A stretch of 64,000 bases of DNA from assembly GCA_030704615.1 (NCBI GenBank), contig CM060734.1, positions 52,032,042-52,096,041 of the forward strand. The letters run 5' to 3'. The notes beneath the pieces were generated by a model, which had not been told where the DNA came from, ran no database searches, and saw only the letters and a program-made list of their open reading frames with translations. The stretch comes from Takakia lepidozioides. Its lineage: Eukaryota; Streptophyta; Takakiopsida; Takakiales; Takakiaceae. Made by a program: the position numbers and the translations under genes. Shown here piece by piece: positions 1 through 11,987 of the stretch. The number at the start of each line of letters is the position of its first letter. Within the stretch, counting starts at the first letter, position 1.

Positions 1-384
1 GCCAAATGGGAAAACAATTCGACCACCCAATGTGGTCTGCTGAGGGTGTGCTGAAGAGGTACGAAGGTCCGCTGGAGGACGGGTCACGGAAGAAAGGTCC
101 ACTGAGCCGGGTCTGCTGGTCTGACCGGCACTCTCGAAAGCCTTTACAACAGACGGAGGGAGGCCTGCTGCGCGGCCAGTGGTACCATCCTGAATTGATG
201 CAATGACATCAGCCGACTGTGGATACAGACTCAGGATGTAGTCATGAATATCACGGACCTCATTCTGGACAAGTGTATTTTCCAAGGGAGGACCGTTCAA
301 CCTGTACTTCCAGATTTACAAAGCCTTGTACACTCGGTTGTCTTGCGCATTCGCCTCCTGAAAACAAACAACAATATTGGCCTT

Positions 385-800
385 CACATTAGACCAGTAG
401 ACCATAGAGCAGTAGACCAGTCAAGATTGGGCCTGACAGTGGACCTGACAGCAGACCAGTAGACCATACACCAGTAGGCCATTACAGTAGACCAGTAGAG
501 CATAGTAGTAGACCATAGCCGTGGACCCATGCAGCAGACCACAACCACGACAGTAGTGCGCCTTTCAAAGCAACTGCAGTACCATGTTGCGCAAAGCAGA
601 CCCAAAACAGTACACGGTTCGCAGCAGACCACATATATAATAATAATAATAAAACACTATGATTTGCAACAGGGGAAAGTAGTCGCACGGTTCTGGACCT
701 ATAGAGCAGACCACAGCTAGAACAAGTAATGCAGTACCATGTATAGAATAGCAGACCCAGAACTGTAGACCGACAGCAGCGGACCACACATACAACACCC
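385..800. repeat. Degenerate AGTAGACCA / GCAGACC repeat tract
   Basis: Short imperfect units built on AGTAGACCA and GCAGACC recur many times here. The same word in the other orientation (GGTCTGCT) is frequent up to about 3.43 kb. Unit length is irregular, so this is a degenerate minisatellite or diffuse word enrichment, not a clean tandem array. Open frames across it are low-complexity translations and are not called as genes. Confidence 0.5.
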
Positions 801-849
801 AACATAACATATCACTAATTGCAACCAGGAAATCGAAAGACTCAAATAT

Positions 850-1981
850 GATAGACCATAGAAAGAGTGGTTCAAGTACCTGGAGGCCGTTGTAGTCTTC
901 ATCCCTTGGGTATGATCGTGCCTCCACCCATTTCTTATCGGCTGTGTCAATGGTTTGCTGTATCTGCCCCGATCTCACATAAGCATACAAAAAAGGGAAA
1001 AAGTCCGGATCTGATTCATCTGGGTACTGGTCTGGCAGAAGACCGTGGGGAAGTAGGTACAATGTGCTAGGGCGGACAGGGGTGCCCGTTACATCTCCAT
1101 GAGCGTCAGTCAGGGTCTGCTGTTTCTTGGTCTGCTTGTTGGGTTTGATATGTGGTGGGCGTCGTGGGTCTGTTTGAGGGTGTGATTCCTCCATAGGGAT
1201 GTCCGAGTCAAGGGTTATGTCATGTACCGGCGGGGTGTACCCAATGGGGTCGTTCACCAAGTACGGTCTCACAAGTAGTACCGGCCGCTCCGTCGACATG
1301 TCCTGAACACGATCCTCCTCTTCATGAGAGTCTTCCTCACTTGAGTCATCCCCACTCACTTGAGTCATCCCCACTGGACGACAAAGTTGAAACGGCAGCC
1401 TGTGGTTTGCTGGTGTTGGTCTGCTGGGACTGACCTGGTTGCAATTCTTTGCTACTCACTCTCATATCCCGTGGTCTGCCAGTACTGGTACTGCCAGATC
1501 TGTGACTTTTGCGGTCTACATTTTTTTTAGCTCCATCACTGAGCTTCCTTTTTTTCAGTGGCACAACGAGGCCGGGGCCCAGCAGGCCAGCTTCAGTGTA
1601 ATAACGCTACCGCACTTCCTCAGCAGACCGAGCGACGGCATGCGCACCCCTACACTTTGCAGTGATTTCTTTTGCGGCCTTAGACGAACTTGGCTTGGGC
1701 CAAGGCTTGAAGTTCTCAGGGACCATACCTTTGCATCCTCCATCAAGGGCATGGCGGTTTAGAGTCTCTTTGTCCTTGATAATATCGGGGCAAAAGGGGC
1801 ACTGAAACCGATCCTTTGACCAGTTCTCTTTCTCCTTCGCTACGCGCAAGTCCAAAAATGCTTCTACTATTTTAGCATCGTACCCACTTGGCTCATACCA
1901 GTACCTTCTCTTGGCTTTGTGGCGAGGGGCATGCACATATTCCACCCAATCAACTCCGCCCTTTGGGCAAGCTTCTTCCAT
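850..1981 (-). pseudogene. Unidentified zinc-finger-like ORF, broken
   Basis: I do not recognise the family. On the minus strand an ATG at 1981 opens a frame with a basic, aromatic-rich start and then a Cys-x2-Cys segment (FQCPFCPD) followed by TLNRHALDGGC, a possible C2HC-type finger faintly like the zf-XS finger of SGS3-type proteins. A TAG at 1609-1607 interrupts the frame, which then continues through a Lys/Ser-rich tract to about 1346. A duplicated GAGTCATCCCCACT segment near 1350 shifts the reading into another frame that stays acidic and Pro-rich to about 850. The stop and the shift suggest a decayed transposon or orphan gene; alternatively these are unspliced exons. No function can be given. 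Confidence 0.35.
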
Positions 1982-1999
1982 GGCTGCAATCTAAGGAGG

Positions 2000-3420
2000 A
2001 ATTGTGTCAGAGACGGTCTGCTAAATGCAAATGAAGAAGAGCAAGCAAAAAAGGAAATGAAGGTCTGGTGGTGAAGAAGTCTGGTGAAGTTGATACCTTT
2101 GCACTTCGGCAACGACGGGCACGCGGCCTTTGAAGAGTGGGCGGGCGCTACAAACGAATTGTCAAGTCAAAGAGGCACAAACCGCGAAGCGCAAAACACT
2201 GTGCAGTCGCAAAGTGGAGAGACGCGAAAGACGCAAGAGGAGGAAGAGGCGAGGACCCCAACGTAACGGCTCACTGCTAAGCGTGACAGGAGCACGCGTG
2301 CGACCGCCGAGGCCATGCACGTCGGCCATTGGACTGCCATCGAAACATCAAACGTCCTGGAGGCACAATAATGGCCGCCGCCAAGGACTTCCATGGTCTG
2401 CCCTAAGTCTCCACCAAAAAGGTCGGCCAAAAAGGTCTGCTAAAAGGGTCTCTGGCACTGGTCTGTTGCATTCGTGCGGCAAAGATTGTCTGCACTCGGT
2501 CTGCCGTCGGGGTCTGACCAGAGTTCTCCAGGCTGGTCTGTTGGTTCGGTCTTCTCGTCTGGACTGGTATGGTGCACTCTTCTCCTGTCCTGCTCTGCCT
2601 ATCTGGTCTGCCCATCTGGTCCGCCCTCTGTCTGCAGTGTGTCCCCACCCGTTTCACCATTTCAATGGTCCCTCGGCTGGGTCTCTGCATCCCCGCACTG
2701 TCATGGTAACACTTGGAAGGTCCACTGGTTCGTTGCACAAAAAATTCCGCCACACATGCCCATTTCGTCCTGCATCGATGGGTCCACCTGCAAACAACAT
2801 CCAAGAGACGGAACTCGGGAGGAAATCGGAATTTTATACAGCCAGCCATGCACATATGTTTCCGCTATTTTTGCAATGCCATTCCACACATGCTATATGG
2901 AGGACAGGCCTCGAACAAGACAGTGTGACAAGGGAAAGGCCGATTCCCAATTGTTGTCCGTTAAATGATTCGTACTTGTTAGCAAAGACCTAAATACTTC
3001 CATTCAAGTCTGCACTGTAAACTCAATGTAACTCACTTCCCCGCGCTCAAACATTCCAATGAATAGGCGAACAACAAAGCAAAAATAGTAGAAGCATATG
3101 AACAAAAGAGGCTGTGGCTTGAAACGATGGACTCCGACGTTGCCAGAGAGTCCATGGAGTCATGCAAAGGGATTCTTCACAACCGCCGAGTCTGTTGGTT
3201 CTAAACAGTCAAACAACAAACAGCAGCAAGCAACACGAGAAAAAAAAGAAGAGCAAAGGGGGTCTTCGGAGATCGGCGAGTGCCATGGCATGCCCTAAAT
3301 CCGGACGGTCTAGATAAAACCGGATCTGGACGAGCAGATGCGCGCCACGTAGGTCTGGGTCTGTTGTGCCGGTCTGGGGTGGTCTGCCGGACGACAGGCG
3401 CAAACCGAGCTTGGGCAGAC
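2000..3420. other. Intergenic, GGTCTGCT-rich, no supported gene
   Basis: GGTCTG/GGTCTGCT words are dense at 2390-2640 and 3340-3430. A 287-codon frame at 2130-2993 has Arg/Ser/His-rich, repeat-driven composition and no domain I recognise, so I do not call it. Confidence 0.5.
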
Positions 3421-3640
3421 CCCAGCAAGGGCAGACCCACTAGGGACCCGATGGCGGGCGGACTCAGCGGCGAGGGCGGGCGGGCGGGGCCGTGGTCCGG
3501 GGCTGGCCGGCGTGCGGGCGGCTGCGGGGCTGCCGACCGCGCTTCGCGGCTAGCAGGTGGGGGTGGGCGGGGTGGGAGGGCGACCCCGCGTCCGTGCGGG
3601 CGTGCGCGCCCTGTCCCACACGCGCGACATAAACTCCCAA
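3421..3640. promoter_or_regulatory. GC-rich CpG-dense block upstream of WDR82 homologue
   Basis: About 220 bases of very GC-rich, CpG-dense sequence with repeated GGGCGGGC words, against an AT-leaning background, ending about 230 bases before the WDR82-type start codon. It could be a promoter-proximal CpG-rich element. Frames through it are composition artefacts. Confidence 0.4.
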
Positions 3641-3794
3641 TTATTAAAAAATGAGAGGCCTTCAACGACAGGTGGCAAGCTTTTGTGAACTGGAAAATAC
3701 AGATACCCTAGAAAGTAGGAAGGAAACCCTAAAGCCGTTGGGAGAAGTTGGTGCGAGGCAAATTGTAGCGTTAGTGTGGTGATGTTCCGAGATT

Positions 3795-3816
3795 GGGTTT
3801 AGGGTTTAGGGTTTAG
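3795..3816 (+). promoter_or_regulatory. Telo-box (TTTAGGG)n
   Basis: Three consecutive TTTAGGG-type units lie about 50 bases upstream of the WDR82-type ATG. TTTAGGG is the Arabidopsis-type telomere repeat and short interstitial copies (telo boxes) are common promoter elements of plant housekeeping genes, so a role in transcription of the downstream gene is likely. Confidence 0.55.
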
Positions 3817-3868
3817 CCTGCAGCATGATGCGACGGGAGAATCCAGTCTGAGGAAGGAAGGGGAGACA

Positions 3869-6800
3869 ATGGATCTAACGGAGAATGTGATGCGCAACAT
3901 GAGCATCGGGGCCGTCTTTAAGGACTATGTATGTGGTGGGACTGGTTTGTTTGCTCCTCCCCTCGCCCTGGATTTGCGTTGGGGATTCTTTCACAGTCTG
4001 TTGCGACTGGACCTAATTTCTGGGCTGTCTGCTTCTTTTTATTTTGAGTAACCTCGATCCTTTCTTCTATTTCGCCGAGCGTGGTTTTCGCTCATTCGTT
4101 GCAGCTCATTTGGATTTTTCCTGCACTCTTGTATTTTTTGGACATGTTCCAGTGTCAGCGTTGTGGTTTGGAGTGTTTCGTTGGAGAAGTCGAGTGACAA
4201 TTTGACATACAATTTGACATTTGACTGTTCGCAACACCCCTGAGACTCTGACAAACGCTCTTGTTACTCCTCCTGCATATGCAAACCGTGGTTCTGGCAG
4301 GGGAGAGAATTTTAGAATACAAAAGAGAAAAAGAACTAGAGAGCAGAGCAACCATGAATGTAGAATTTGGGCTCGGCGTGAAAGGAGTATTTACAGACAA
4401 AAGATATAAGTTCTCAAGGGTGATGTGGAATTCTGAGAGACAAATACAAGAATGTATGGTGAGAGTTAACAACAGCAAGGAGACCCAAGGACTGGAGCAC
4501 GAAGGCCTGGAAACTATTACAAACAACACAGTTGTTTGACTGGCATTTGCAAACTATTAGCACCACGGATGCCAACAGGAAAGGATTGCAAACATTGCTT
4601 GATCCACATAGTCCTGAAAGTGTATATTCCATGCTAAGAAATCGACCTAGATAAAATAGCGTTGGGACCCATCGGTCACCCTTCAGCACTCTCTGACATT
4701 TGCATTAAAATTGGCTGGACCAACTCCAGGCCAACTCCATTGCGCGAAGGCATCTGCACGAAAAAAAAAAAACTCACCGGAGGATGTGGTCTCTATATGG
4801 ACTTTTTCTCCTGCCTCTGTAGACACAGCTGCAGTCTTTGATGCATGCACAGTCTCTACTTCATGCACATGGGCACTCTCCAGAGACAGGGGAAGGCTAA
4901 GCTGTATCAGATCAGGAGGATGATGCAGTGATAATGACTAGAATTGCACCTCTTCTGGGAGGGTTGCAGGGAGGTAAGATCAATTCTTTGGATTTCCATC
5001 GAACCGAGGACCTTCTAGTGACTGCTAGTGACGATGAGTCAATCCGTCTGTATGACACTGCAACTGCTTCGTAAGCTCTTAGTCCTTCTGTCTTCATATA
5101 CTTTGAGATGCCTTATGAGATTTATTGACAACTTGCTTGAAAATGCTACAGCTTGTGCATGTTCTGGTAGTCTGCCTGCCGTGGCTGGTTTCTGGGTTAT
5201 ATGTTTCTGATGAGTCCATTGGTCCAGCAGGCTGTTGAAGACAATACATAGCAAGAAGTATGGGGTGGACCAGATCTGCTTCACACATCACACCAGCTCT
5301 GTTGTCTACTCCTCCAAGAATGGTTGGGATGGTGAGTCTGTGTGTGTGAAAAATATGTTGTGCATGTGATTGCATTGCTAGGAGATATGAGTTGGTGGCA
5401 AGCAGGCTGAGGCGCGACATTGCATGGGTGTGCGGAGGGGCAGAATCACTGCGTTACTTGTCGTTGTATGACAACCGCTATCTGCGCTATTTCAAAGGCC
5501 ATCGAGACAGGTTGCTACTCTCAAAGCTCAGACTGATTCGAAACTAAATGTATTTACTCCTTGGTTTTGGACAGGAACAATGAGAGTGTGTGTACCTGCA
5601 CCTGTCATCTATTGCATGGATGTGTGATCTCAAGAATGGGGATTGCAATGCAGGGTGGTATCATTGTGCATGTCACCAAAGAACGATAGCTTCATGTCGG
5701 GTTCTTTGGACCACACAGTGCGCCTTTGGGATCTACGCACGAATGTGTGCCAGGTAACTGTTCTTGTCTCCTGCCTGGAGCACTTTTCCAATGGACAGGT
5801 TCTGTAAGGTGCAGTCACCCCCTTGTTGAATTAGTGCACATGACAAAGGAAGATGCTAGATTTTGCTGTTCTAACCATGGTGTAAATTGTCAAGCAGGGG
5901 CTGCTGCGAGTACGGGGAAGACCAGCAGTGGCTTATGATCAGCAAGGCCTTGTGTTTGCAGTGGCTATGGAGGGTGGAGCAATCAAGCTCTTTGATGTGC
6001 GCTATTATGACAAGGTTTGTGTGTTTTGCTTTGGTTCTAGAGGGTTACTATCGGCCCTATCATCCCAGTTGCTGCATATGTGTTCTAAAGGAACTGATTG
6101 ATGGGCTGTGCAGGGACCTTTTGATACATTCTTGGTGGGTGGTGATACAGCCGAGGTCTCTGGCATGAAGTTCAGCAATGATAGCAAGCTGATGCTGCTC
6201 TCCACCACAAGCGGCCATATCTATGTACTGGATGCTTACACTGGCCGCAAGGTATGTGCATTATGGGTGCTGTGTCTGCATAAGCATGCCAACATAATTT
6301 CCATATGAGAGCTGGAACGTATAATTTTGGGGGTTGGGGGAGCTCACTGATCTGTGATAATGAAGGGTCTGGTTGTGGGGTGGGCAGCTTCAAGGGTTGA
6401 CTCTGGAGCCAAATGTAGATGGAGGAGCGCTGGAGGCATCATTCAGCCCAGATGCCCAATTCGTAATCTCTGGTCTGTGACAGATTGGGGTTACTGATCT
6501 GTCCAGTTATGTCCTGCATATGCTGTATTTGAGTAGCAGCCTTTACTTTGATGCACAACTGGCATCTTCAGGTGCTAAACAGTATGAGAAGTAGATGTTA
6601 ATGTAGGATTAGTCTCTTCAATGGAGAACTATGCAAAATATGACCAAATGGACATTTGACGTCATACTGGGATGTTTGACCGAAGTTTATATTCTGTGGC
6701 TGTTAACACCAGGGGAGAGAGCTGGTTGGTTAACACTCATGCTCTATGGTAGTTGCAGAGATATGGATGTGGTGAGCCATTGTCAGGGAACATTGTTACC

Positions 6801-7240
6801 TGTGAGTCACATCTATAGTTTACAAGCTACATAGGCTGCATTCTAGTGAAGGACTCACACATGAGCTTCTCACATAAAAAGGATGAATTAACAAGGTGGT
6901 GGCATTGCAGGGTCGGGAGATGGCAGCCTCCGGGCATGGCACACGTCCTCTGGCTCTGAGGTAGGTATTCTTTTTAAGAGTGATAATGTTCTGGCAGCAT
7001 CATGAAGATGATGTAGGTGAGGGATGCTGTGATATACACAAGTGGTGTTTGAAGGAAGAATGCGTAAAGTGCAGGGGGCTTGGGGCATTGCAGGTAGCCT
7101 GTTGGACCAACAATGCAGGGGTGCCTGCATGTGTCAAGTGGGCACCACGGCGCCTCATGTTTGCTAGTGCCTCGGTGGCATTGTTGTTGTGGATTCCAGA
7201 TCTGTCCAAGCTTCCTCAACCAGATACTGCACCTGCTTGA
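3869..7240 (+). CDS. WDR82: WDR82/Swd2-like WD40 protein (S2L), 10 exons, 321 aa
   Basis: Swd2/WDR82 proteins are WD40 propellers in COMPASS (H3K4 methylation) and in transcription-termination complexes, acting in the nucleus. Exons: 3869-3928, 4970-5070, 5231-5331, 5444-5510, 5654-5753, 5898-6014, 6114-6251, 6388-6472, 6911-6960 and 7094-7240. All introns are GT-AG, phases join cleanly and the sum is 966 nt. Family landmarks: [20 protein letters not shown] at the start, [86 protein letters not shown] and a final [15 protein letters not shown]. The length matches the 310-330 aa usual for the family. I see no disablement. A telo-box and a GC-rich block lie upstream. Plants can have two Swd2-like paralogues; which one this is cannot be told. 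Confidence 0.95.
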
Positions 7241-7839
7241 TGGTCTTTGCAATACTTACATTTTTCCAAGGTTGCCTCCATGTACTGTATCTACTTAGTT
7301 GGCCAGTGTATCACTGAGCATATCCATCAACTGTGAACAGAGGAATCAAGGGTTTCAGTTCCTATCATAGTCTGAGTTGTCTATAATGGTTTCATGGCAG
7401 TGGGGCACTTTGAAAAATTTGGCATCAGTGCCATGCTATAACTGTATAGGAAACTAGCATAGATACTGAAGGGGGATGGTTTTAGTGGCAATTACTAGCA
7501 ATTGCAACTTCGCATCAAAATAAATATGTAGAGCAATTTTAGTAAAGAGGGATTATTTTGAAGGTCCAATAAAAAGACATCGAGGTTCAGTAGAATGGGG
7601 TGGTGCGGAAAGGGGTGCGGGTAGGGGTAATTTGTCTTGTGAGGTGTCAAGTAAAGCGAGTAAGAAGGAACCAGATGGAGCCCACCTGGGACGCAAGGGA
7701 GTTTTGCTGTGGCTTGCCATCTCACCCAGGATTATCAAACCCATCAAGTAAAAAATTGTTAACATCTGTCAATATAGCTAAATTATATTAGTAATTTCAA
7801 ACCACAAAATTTTATAAAATCTTTTACTATATTTTTGTC
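7241..7839. other. Intergenic, WDR82 3' flank
   Basis: Probable 3' UTR followed by AT-rich DNA. No gene, repeat or RNA recognised. Confidence 0.5.
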
Positions 7840-7843
7840 TTAA

Positions 7844-8667
7844 CCCTTAAGTTCCCAAGCGACCTGAATCGGGTCACTTTGAATTTGCAGGGTCGACCTA
7901 ATTCTTGCAGATCTAATCTGATGGGGCCCACTCCTGAAGCTTTAATGACAAGGGATTTGTCTCGTGTATGATGCAAAAACAAAAACAAAAAAAAACAAAA
8001 GCTGCGACTTACAAAAAATATCTTAGATCTTTAATTTACATTTTGGGGCCTGAAATGGGCTGTTGACCGCTGACGTGGCAGGTAAACAAGCCCAAAACAG
8101 ATTGCACTCCAAAGGCCATTTTTGGCAGAAAATTAGCAATTTTGGAAAAAACACTTCACCTTGTGGTGTGTGAGCATTACATACACACATCCACCGTTAG
8201 CTTTTAAAAAATTTGTAGAAAAAAAAGTACTTCATTTGGAGGCACATTTTCTGTTGTCAATTTTGAGATTTCAACCCCCATGTAATTGCATGAATAGCAA
8301 GCATAGGTGAAAAAATCATTTGGACCTGCAATTTAGTGGGGTCATGGCCACTCCACTATTGATTTGGAAATGGTGGGTCTTGGGGCAAGCAAAATTGGAT
8401 AAAGCTAGGTTTTGATTTGGTCAAACCTATTTCTTTCTCACTTTTTCTTTGGGACCTGATATTTGAGGTCCGGGGCCAACGCTATAATCTCACAATTTCC
8501 ACGGTGGAGTTGGCTCATTTTTTGGTATGTCATGCATAAATGAGCTGGGCCCATTGCTATAAGGCTGGAATCTGTGGATGATTTTTGGTAGGTTTCTAGG
8601 GGCTATTTACTGCAGCTGGGTACTCAAAATTGGTAAAAAGTCAAAAAAGCGCTTGGGAACTTAAGGG
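7844..8667. mobile_element. piggyBac-like MITE with TTAA target site
   Basis: An 824-bp segment is bounded by perfect inverted repeats: CCCTTAAGTTCCCAAGCG at the left and its exact complement CGCTTGGGAACTTAAGGG at the right. TTAA lies directly outside at 7840-7843 and 8668-8671. TTAA target sites with CCC...GGG termini are the hallmark of piggyBac elements. There is no transposase frame inside, so the copy is non-autonomous. A subterminal palindrome (GACCTGAATCGGGTC) follows the left end. Perfect TIRs suggest a fairly recent insertion. Confidence 0.85.
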
Positions 8668-8671
8668 TTAA

Positions 8672-8884
8672 TGAGATCCCTGAATTTTAGTTGAAATACT
8701 TGAATACAGGACCTCGGGCATCAAAGGGTTTTAATTTTTTTCCCTTCAATAATTCTAATAAAATTCTCCAGGGCCACTTTCCCCTGTTCTTGAAAACAAA
8801 AAATAAAACAAATGTGCCAACTAATTTCCGAGTCTGATAAAACGTTTCAAAGTTAATTAGATTAGATAAGTATAGTCTGAAAAT
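8672..8884. other. AT-rich spacer between MITE and hAT fragment
   Basis: No gene or structured element seen. Confidence 0.5.
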
Positions 8885-9080
8885 AGAACCGGAACCTAAC
8901 CCAAAATGGTGGCTTTTCTCAGCAATTAACCGGTAACTAGAACTGCCCCAATGTCAAAAAGTTGGATCCGGAATCAGACCGGAACCAGCTCAATAAAAAG
9001 GAACCGAAACTGATCCGGAACCCTCTCTTGAAACAATTATGCAACCGGAACCTTCACAAATGCAAGAACCGCCCAACACT
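8885..9080. mobile_element. hAT-like terminal fragment
   Basis: Repeated GGAACC / CCGGAACC words, ending at 9080 in a sequence whose complement begins AGTGTTGGGCGGTTCTTGC. This matches the terminus of the hAT element at 62188 over about 28 bases. Only one end is visible and no transposase remains. It is a truncated or solo-end relative of that family. Confidence 0.6.
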
Positions 9081-10124
9081 ACTTGTAACCATCACAGGGT
9101 TACGCCAATGCACAAAAAAATAATAACTGATGGTGTTGATAAATGTTACCACTGCTATCCCTACCATTATGACATTGTGCCAAAACACATTGATCAAAGA
9201 CCTACTATTCCTCATAATGGTAACTTCAGTTTTATGAAAGTAACCTGCAAGCTCTCTTTCTCTTCCAGAGCATAACAGAATCGTGTTTGGTGGTGGCAGC
9301 TTTAAGAGCAGTTCAACCTCAGGTGAATTTACTGGACGTTAAAGAAACTTTAACTTTAACCTCAAAGTAAAATCACCTGAGTTTCTAGAGCAGCTAGCTC
9401 TCAAAAATGCTGGAAAATCACTGGTCAGCAAAGAGGGTATGAAGTGTACATTTACTGCATATTTTCATCTTAAACTAATCCCTACTTCCATCAAGTGGAG
9501 CCGGGTGTGCACCAGAGAGGGAAAGCGAAGAAAAATAGATCCCCATCTCCCAAGAAACCCTGTGCTCAGTCTGCGTAGGATGGAGAGGGGGGGGCAGAAA
9601 AGCCGAAATGGAGCTACGTATGAGTATATGTTAGTGCAGCTAGTTGTAATCTGTACTACCATCAATATATGAAGCAAGCCATCAAGCCTAGTCTGCTCCA
9701 CCAGTTTCTGCCGATCTCGAGAGAGATCGACCTTCTTCTTGAAGCAACTTTCCTGTCAGATTAACTCTTCATGTACCTCTCACCTATCTTGTATATAATT
9801 ACATGACCAAGTAGCAAACAAATGAAGAGAAAACATGAAAGATGATTCTGACCAGAGAAAAGGAGATGGAGGGTGTGCATAGGTACTTCAAACTAGAAGC
9901 CTTGAATAACTGCCATTGAATTGAGATGGGAAGGCAAGAACTCGAAAACAACTTTGACGGAATCGTCAGTGGCAGCACTAAGCAAGATAGGTTCATTGGC
10001 CAAGAAGTGAAGAGTGTAGTCAACTGAATCATGGGCATGCTTTATAACCACCTATTCCATTTTTCCTGAATCCAAATGCTGATCACACCAGATGGGCCCT
10101 CCAGTTGCCAAGAAAGGCTGTAGT
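9081..10124. other. Intergenic, no supported gene
   Basis: No complete gene recognised. A minus-strand stretch near 10035-9908 reads DYTLHFLANEPILLSAATDD and looks protein-like in composition, possibly one exon of an unidentified gene, but no flanking exons could be attached. Confidence 0.35.
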
Positions 10125-10356
10125 TTATCATTTACCCTTTTACTATTTACCCTCCAAAAATATATATTTACCTGCAGGTAAAGGGTATATGGAAACTATT
10201 TACCCGGCACACGGGTAAGGGTATCTCAGATTATTTACCCCTCTGAAGGGTAAGGATAAGGGTAAATGAAATGGGCCAATCCGAGTAAATCATTAACCCT
10301 TATCCTGATTTACCCGCCGGGTAAATCCAGGTAAATGATTTACCCGCACAACACTG
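10125..10356. mobile_element. hAT-like terminal fragment with GGGTAAAT repeats
   Basis: About ten copies of GGGTAAAT/ATTTACCC occur in both orientations. The right border reads GCACAACACTG, the complement of CAGTGTTGTGC, a hAT-type terminus like the CAGTGTTGGGC at 62188. Dense short inverted words next to a terminus are typical of hAT subterminal transposase-binding regions. The other end is not visible. Confidence 0.5.
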
Positions 10357-10462
10357 GTGTGCACATGAGCATAAGGTGGGATGTGCTTGAAGAGGAGATC
10401 AACCAGTGAAGCTTAATAAAATGTGGGTTGTGTTTGTTGCGGTGTAGAAGAAAGGGAACACA

Positions 10463-10852
10463 TGTCACAGACTAGGTTAGTATGCCTAGGTTAGTGGCTA
10501 AGCAAGGCTGAAGACAGAAAGCCATAACGGAAGCTGAAGAGGCTTATGGCTAACCAAGAGAAAGAAATAGTCAGAATGGCAAAGGCCAAGTGTTAGGCCT
10601 TTGGATGGCAAGGAAATACCAAAGGGTATCCTTAAACAAGGGGGGGGAGTCCTTGGGGAGCATTTAGGAGGACCTGGTGTGACATTCGAGGAGAGGGAGA
10701 TGGGCCTGCAGGGCTGAGAACAAAGTAGACAGTTGGTCTTGGTAAACACTCCCTAGCAAGTGGCAAGTTGAGGACTCTAGGTTGGGTGGTTAGCTCGCTC
10801 ATAAAATATTAATGTGGAGACCATTTTACTATAATAAGACAGGACTGTAACA
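10463..10852 (+). repeat. Solo-like LTR (family A), plus orientation
   Basis: A 390-bp segment begins TGTCACAGACTAGG and ends GGACTGTAACA, with TG...CA termini. It is the inverted counterpart of 12808-13195. No primer site or coding region follows it, and the flanking pentamers (ACACA / ACAAG) do not clearly match, so it is either a solo LTR or a rearranged copy. Confidence 0.6.
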
Positions 10853-11599
10853 ACAAGAGGAAGGAAATTCATGGTTATGGGTGTGTGATAAGGAGTTGGG
10901 CCCCATGGAGGAGCATGATGGCCTGGGGACTGGCGAGGGTTATGTAGTCATAACCTAGGAGGACATTGTGGATGGCGTTGCCTTCTTCGTGGCAAGCTAC
11001 ATCTCTTCTCTTCCTCAGACCATAGTTAGTGCTGTGTGTGGTCATTATCAGCTACTTGGCATGCAAGAAACTTTCCACACCCGTTGGTCTACATATCAAG
11101 AGGCTGGTTATGCCTTCAATCAGCTGGGCCGTAAAATAGATAAGCCAACCGACCTGTCCTGACATGTCAACAACACATTTGTGTACTACCCCACGTTCTT
11201 TCCTTTCAATGAATACCTGGTACTACTGTAGGACATTGGAGAGGTCAATTAGTACACACTTACTTCGTGTCTCGTTCTTCCAAGGAAGATACTTAGCAAT
11301 CAAGAGCAGCGCTGGCTGTGCAGAATATGACCCCAGGAGAGCTACAAGAAGTTAATTGAATGGTTGAACGAGAAGCTACCTGCTAGCACTTGCTTTGAAT
11401 GATGATACTCCAGAAAGGTTGCAGTCCTTCAATTTTATGCAAAGGATGTTTCAGTTACCAGCCACCATGGAATGTCATCCCAGGGATTGCTGAATTTGTA
11501 TATTCTGCAGAGCAACCTGACAGATATTGTTGCATGGCAACCGTATGTGCTGCATTCGCAGATCTGAAGCAAACAGGGAAATAGGGACTTTTCTTCATT
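10853..11599. other. Spacer inside inverted LTR pair, no gene
   Basis: No recognisable coding sequence. It separates the left LTR from the plus-strand B3 fragment. Confidence 0.4.
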
Positions 11600-11795
11600 C
11601 GGGCTTCCACCGCCAGTTTCTTGACTGTCTCTGTCATTATTGGACGCACTGCCGACTGCGTCGCCTTCAAAGAGGGATGGAGGGGTTTTGCGGCAGACAA
11701 CAACTTGGAGATGGAAAACACTCTAGTGTTCACGCTGACTGGAAGGTCTGAGTTTTCAGTCCAGGTATTCGACATCAAAACCGGAGTTCAGAAGG
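11600..11795 (+). pseudogene. B3 DNA-binding domain fragment (plus copy)
   Basis: The frame reads SVIIGRTADCVAFKEGW, then GFAADNNLEMENTLVF and SEFSVQVFD. This is the second half of a plant B3 domain: the GW..F...N.L..GD..VF pattern and a closing beta strand. An intron-like acceptor precedes it. The first half of the B3 fold is not found, so this is a fragment. An inverted, 80-90 percent similar copy lies at 12170-11988. B3 proteins are DNA-binding transcription factors of green plants and algae. Confidence 0.55.
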
Positions 11796-11987
11796 TCTTG
11801 ACTGTCTCTGTCCTTCTGCTTTCCTTGCAGCATTGGGGAAGCTTTACAATTAGAAACCCCAGTGAGGGTGTTCTCCTTTGGAACAATGGTTTTGGTGTCA
11901 ACCACCTTGACTGCAAACTCTGAATTTCCCCCTTGCGGCATTGGGGCTTGACAGCAAAAAGTCCCAATGTTCGGCTGTGACAACGCT

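Noticed and set aside
565-850. C-terminal extension of the minus ORF through the repeat tract
   Set aside because: Translation of degenerate GCAGACC repeats; composition changes abruptly at about 850.
2130-2993. 287-codon plus-strand open frame
   Set aside because: Arg/Ser/His-rich, driven by GGTCTG words; no domain, and overlapping frames are equally open.
3201-3665. Open frames in the GC-rich block on both strands
   Set aside because: Pro/Ala/Arg-rich on one strand and Gly/Ala/Arg-rich on the other, as expected from GC-rich DNA; no motif.
9799-10038. Minus-strand ORF as a gene
   Set aside because: The called frame itself has no domain. A different frame looks protein-like over about 40 residues, but no other exon could be attached.
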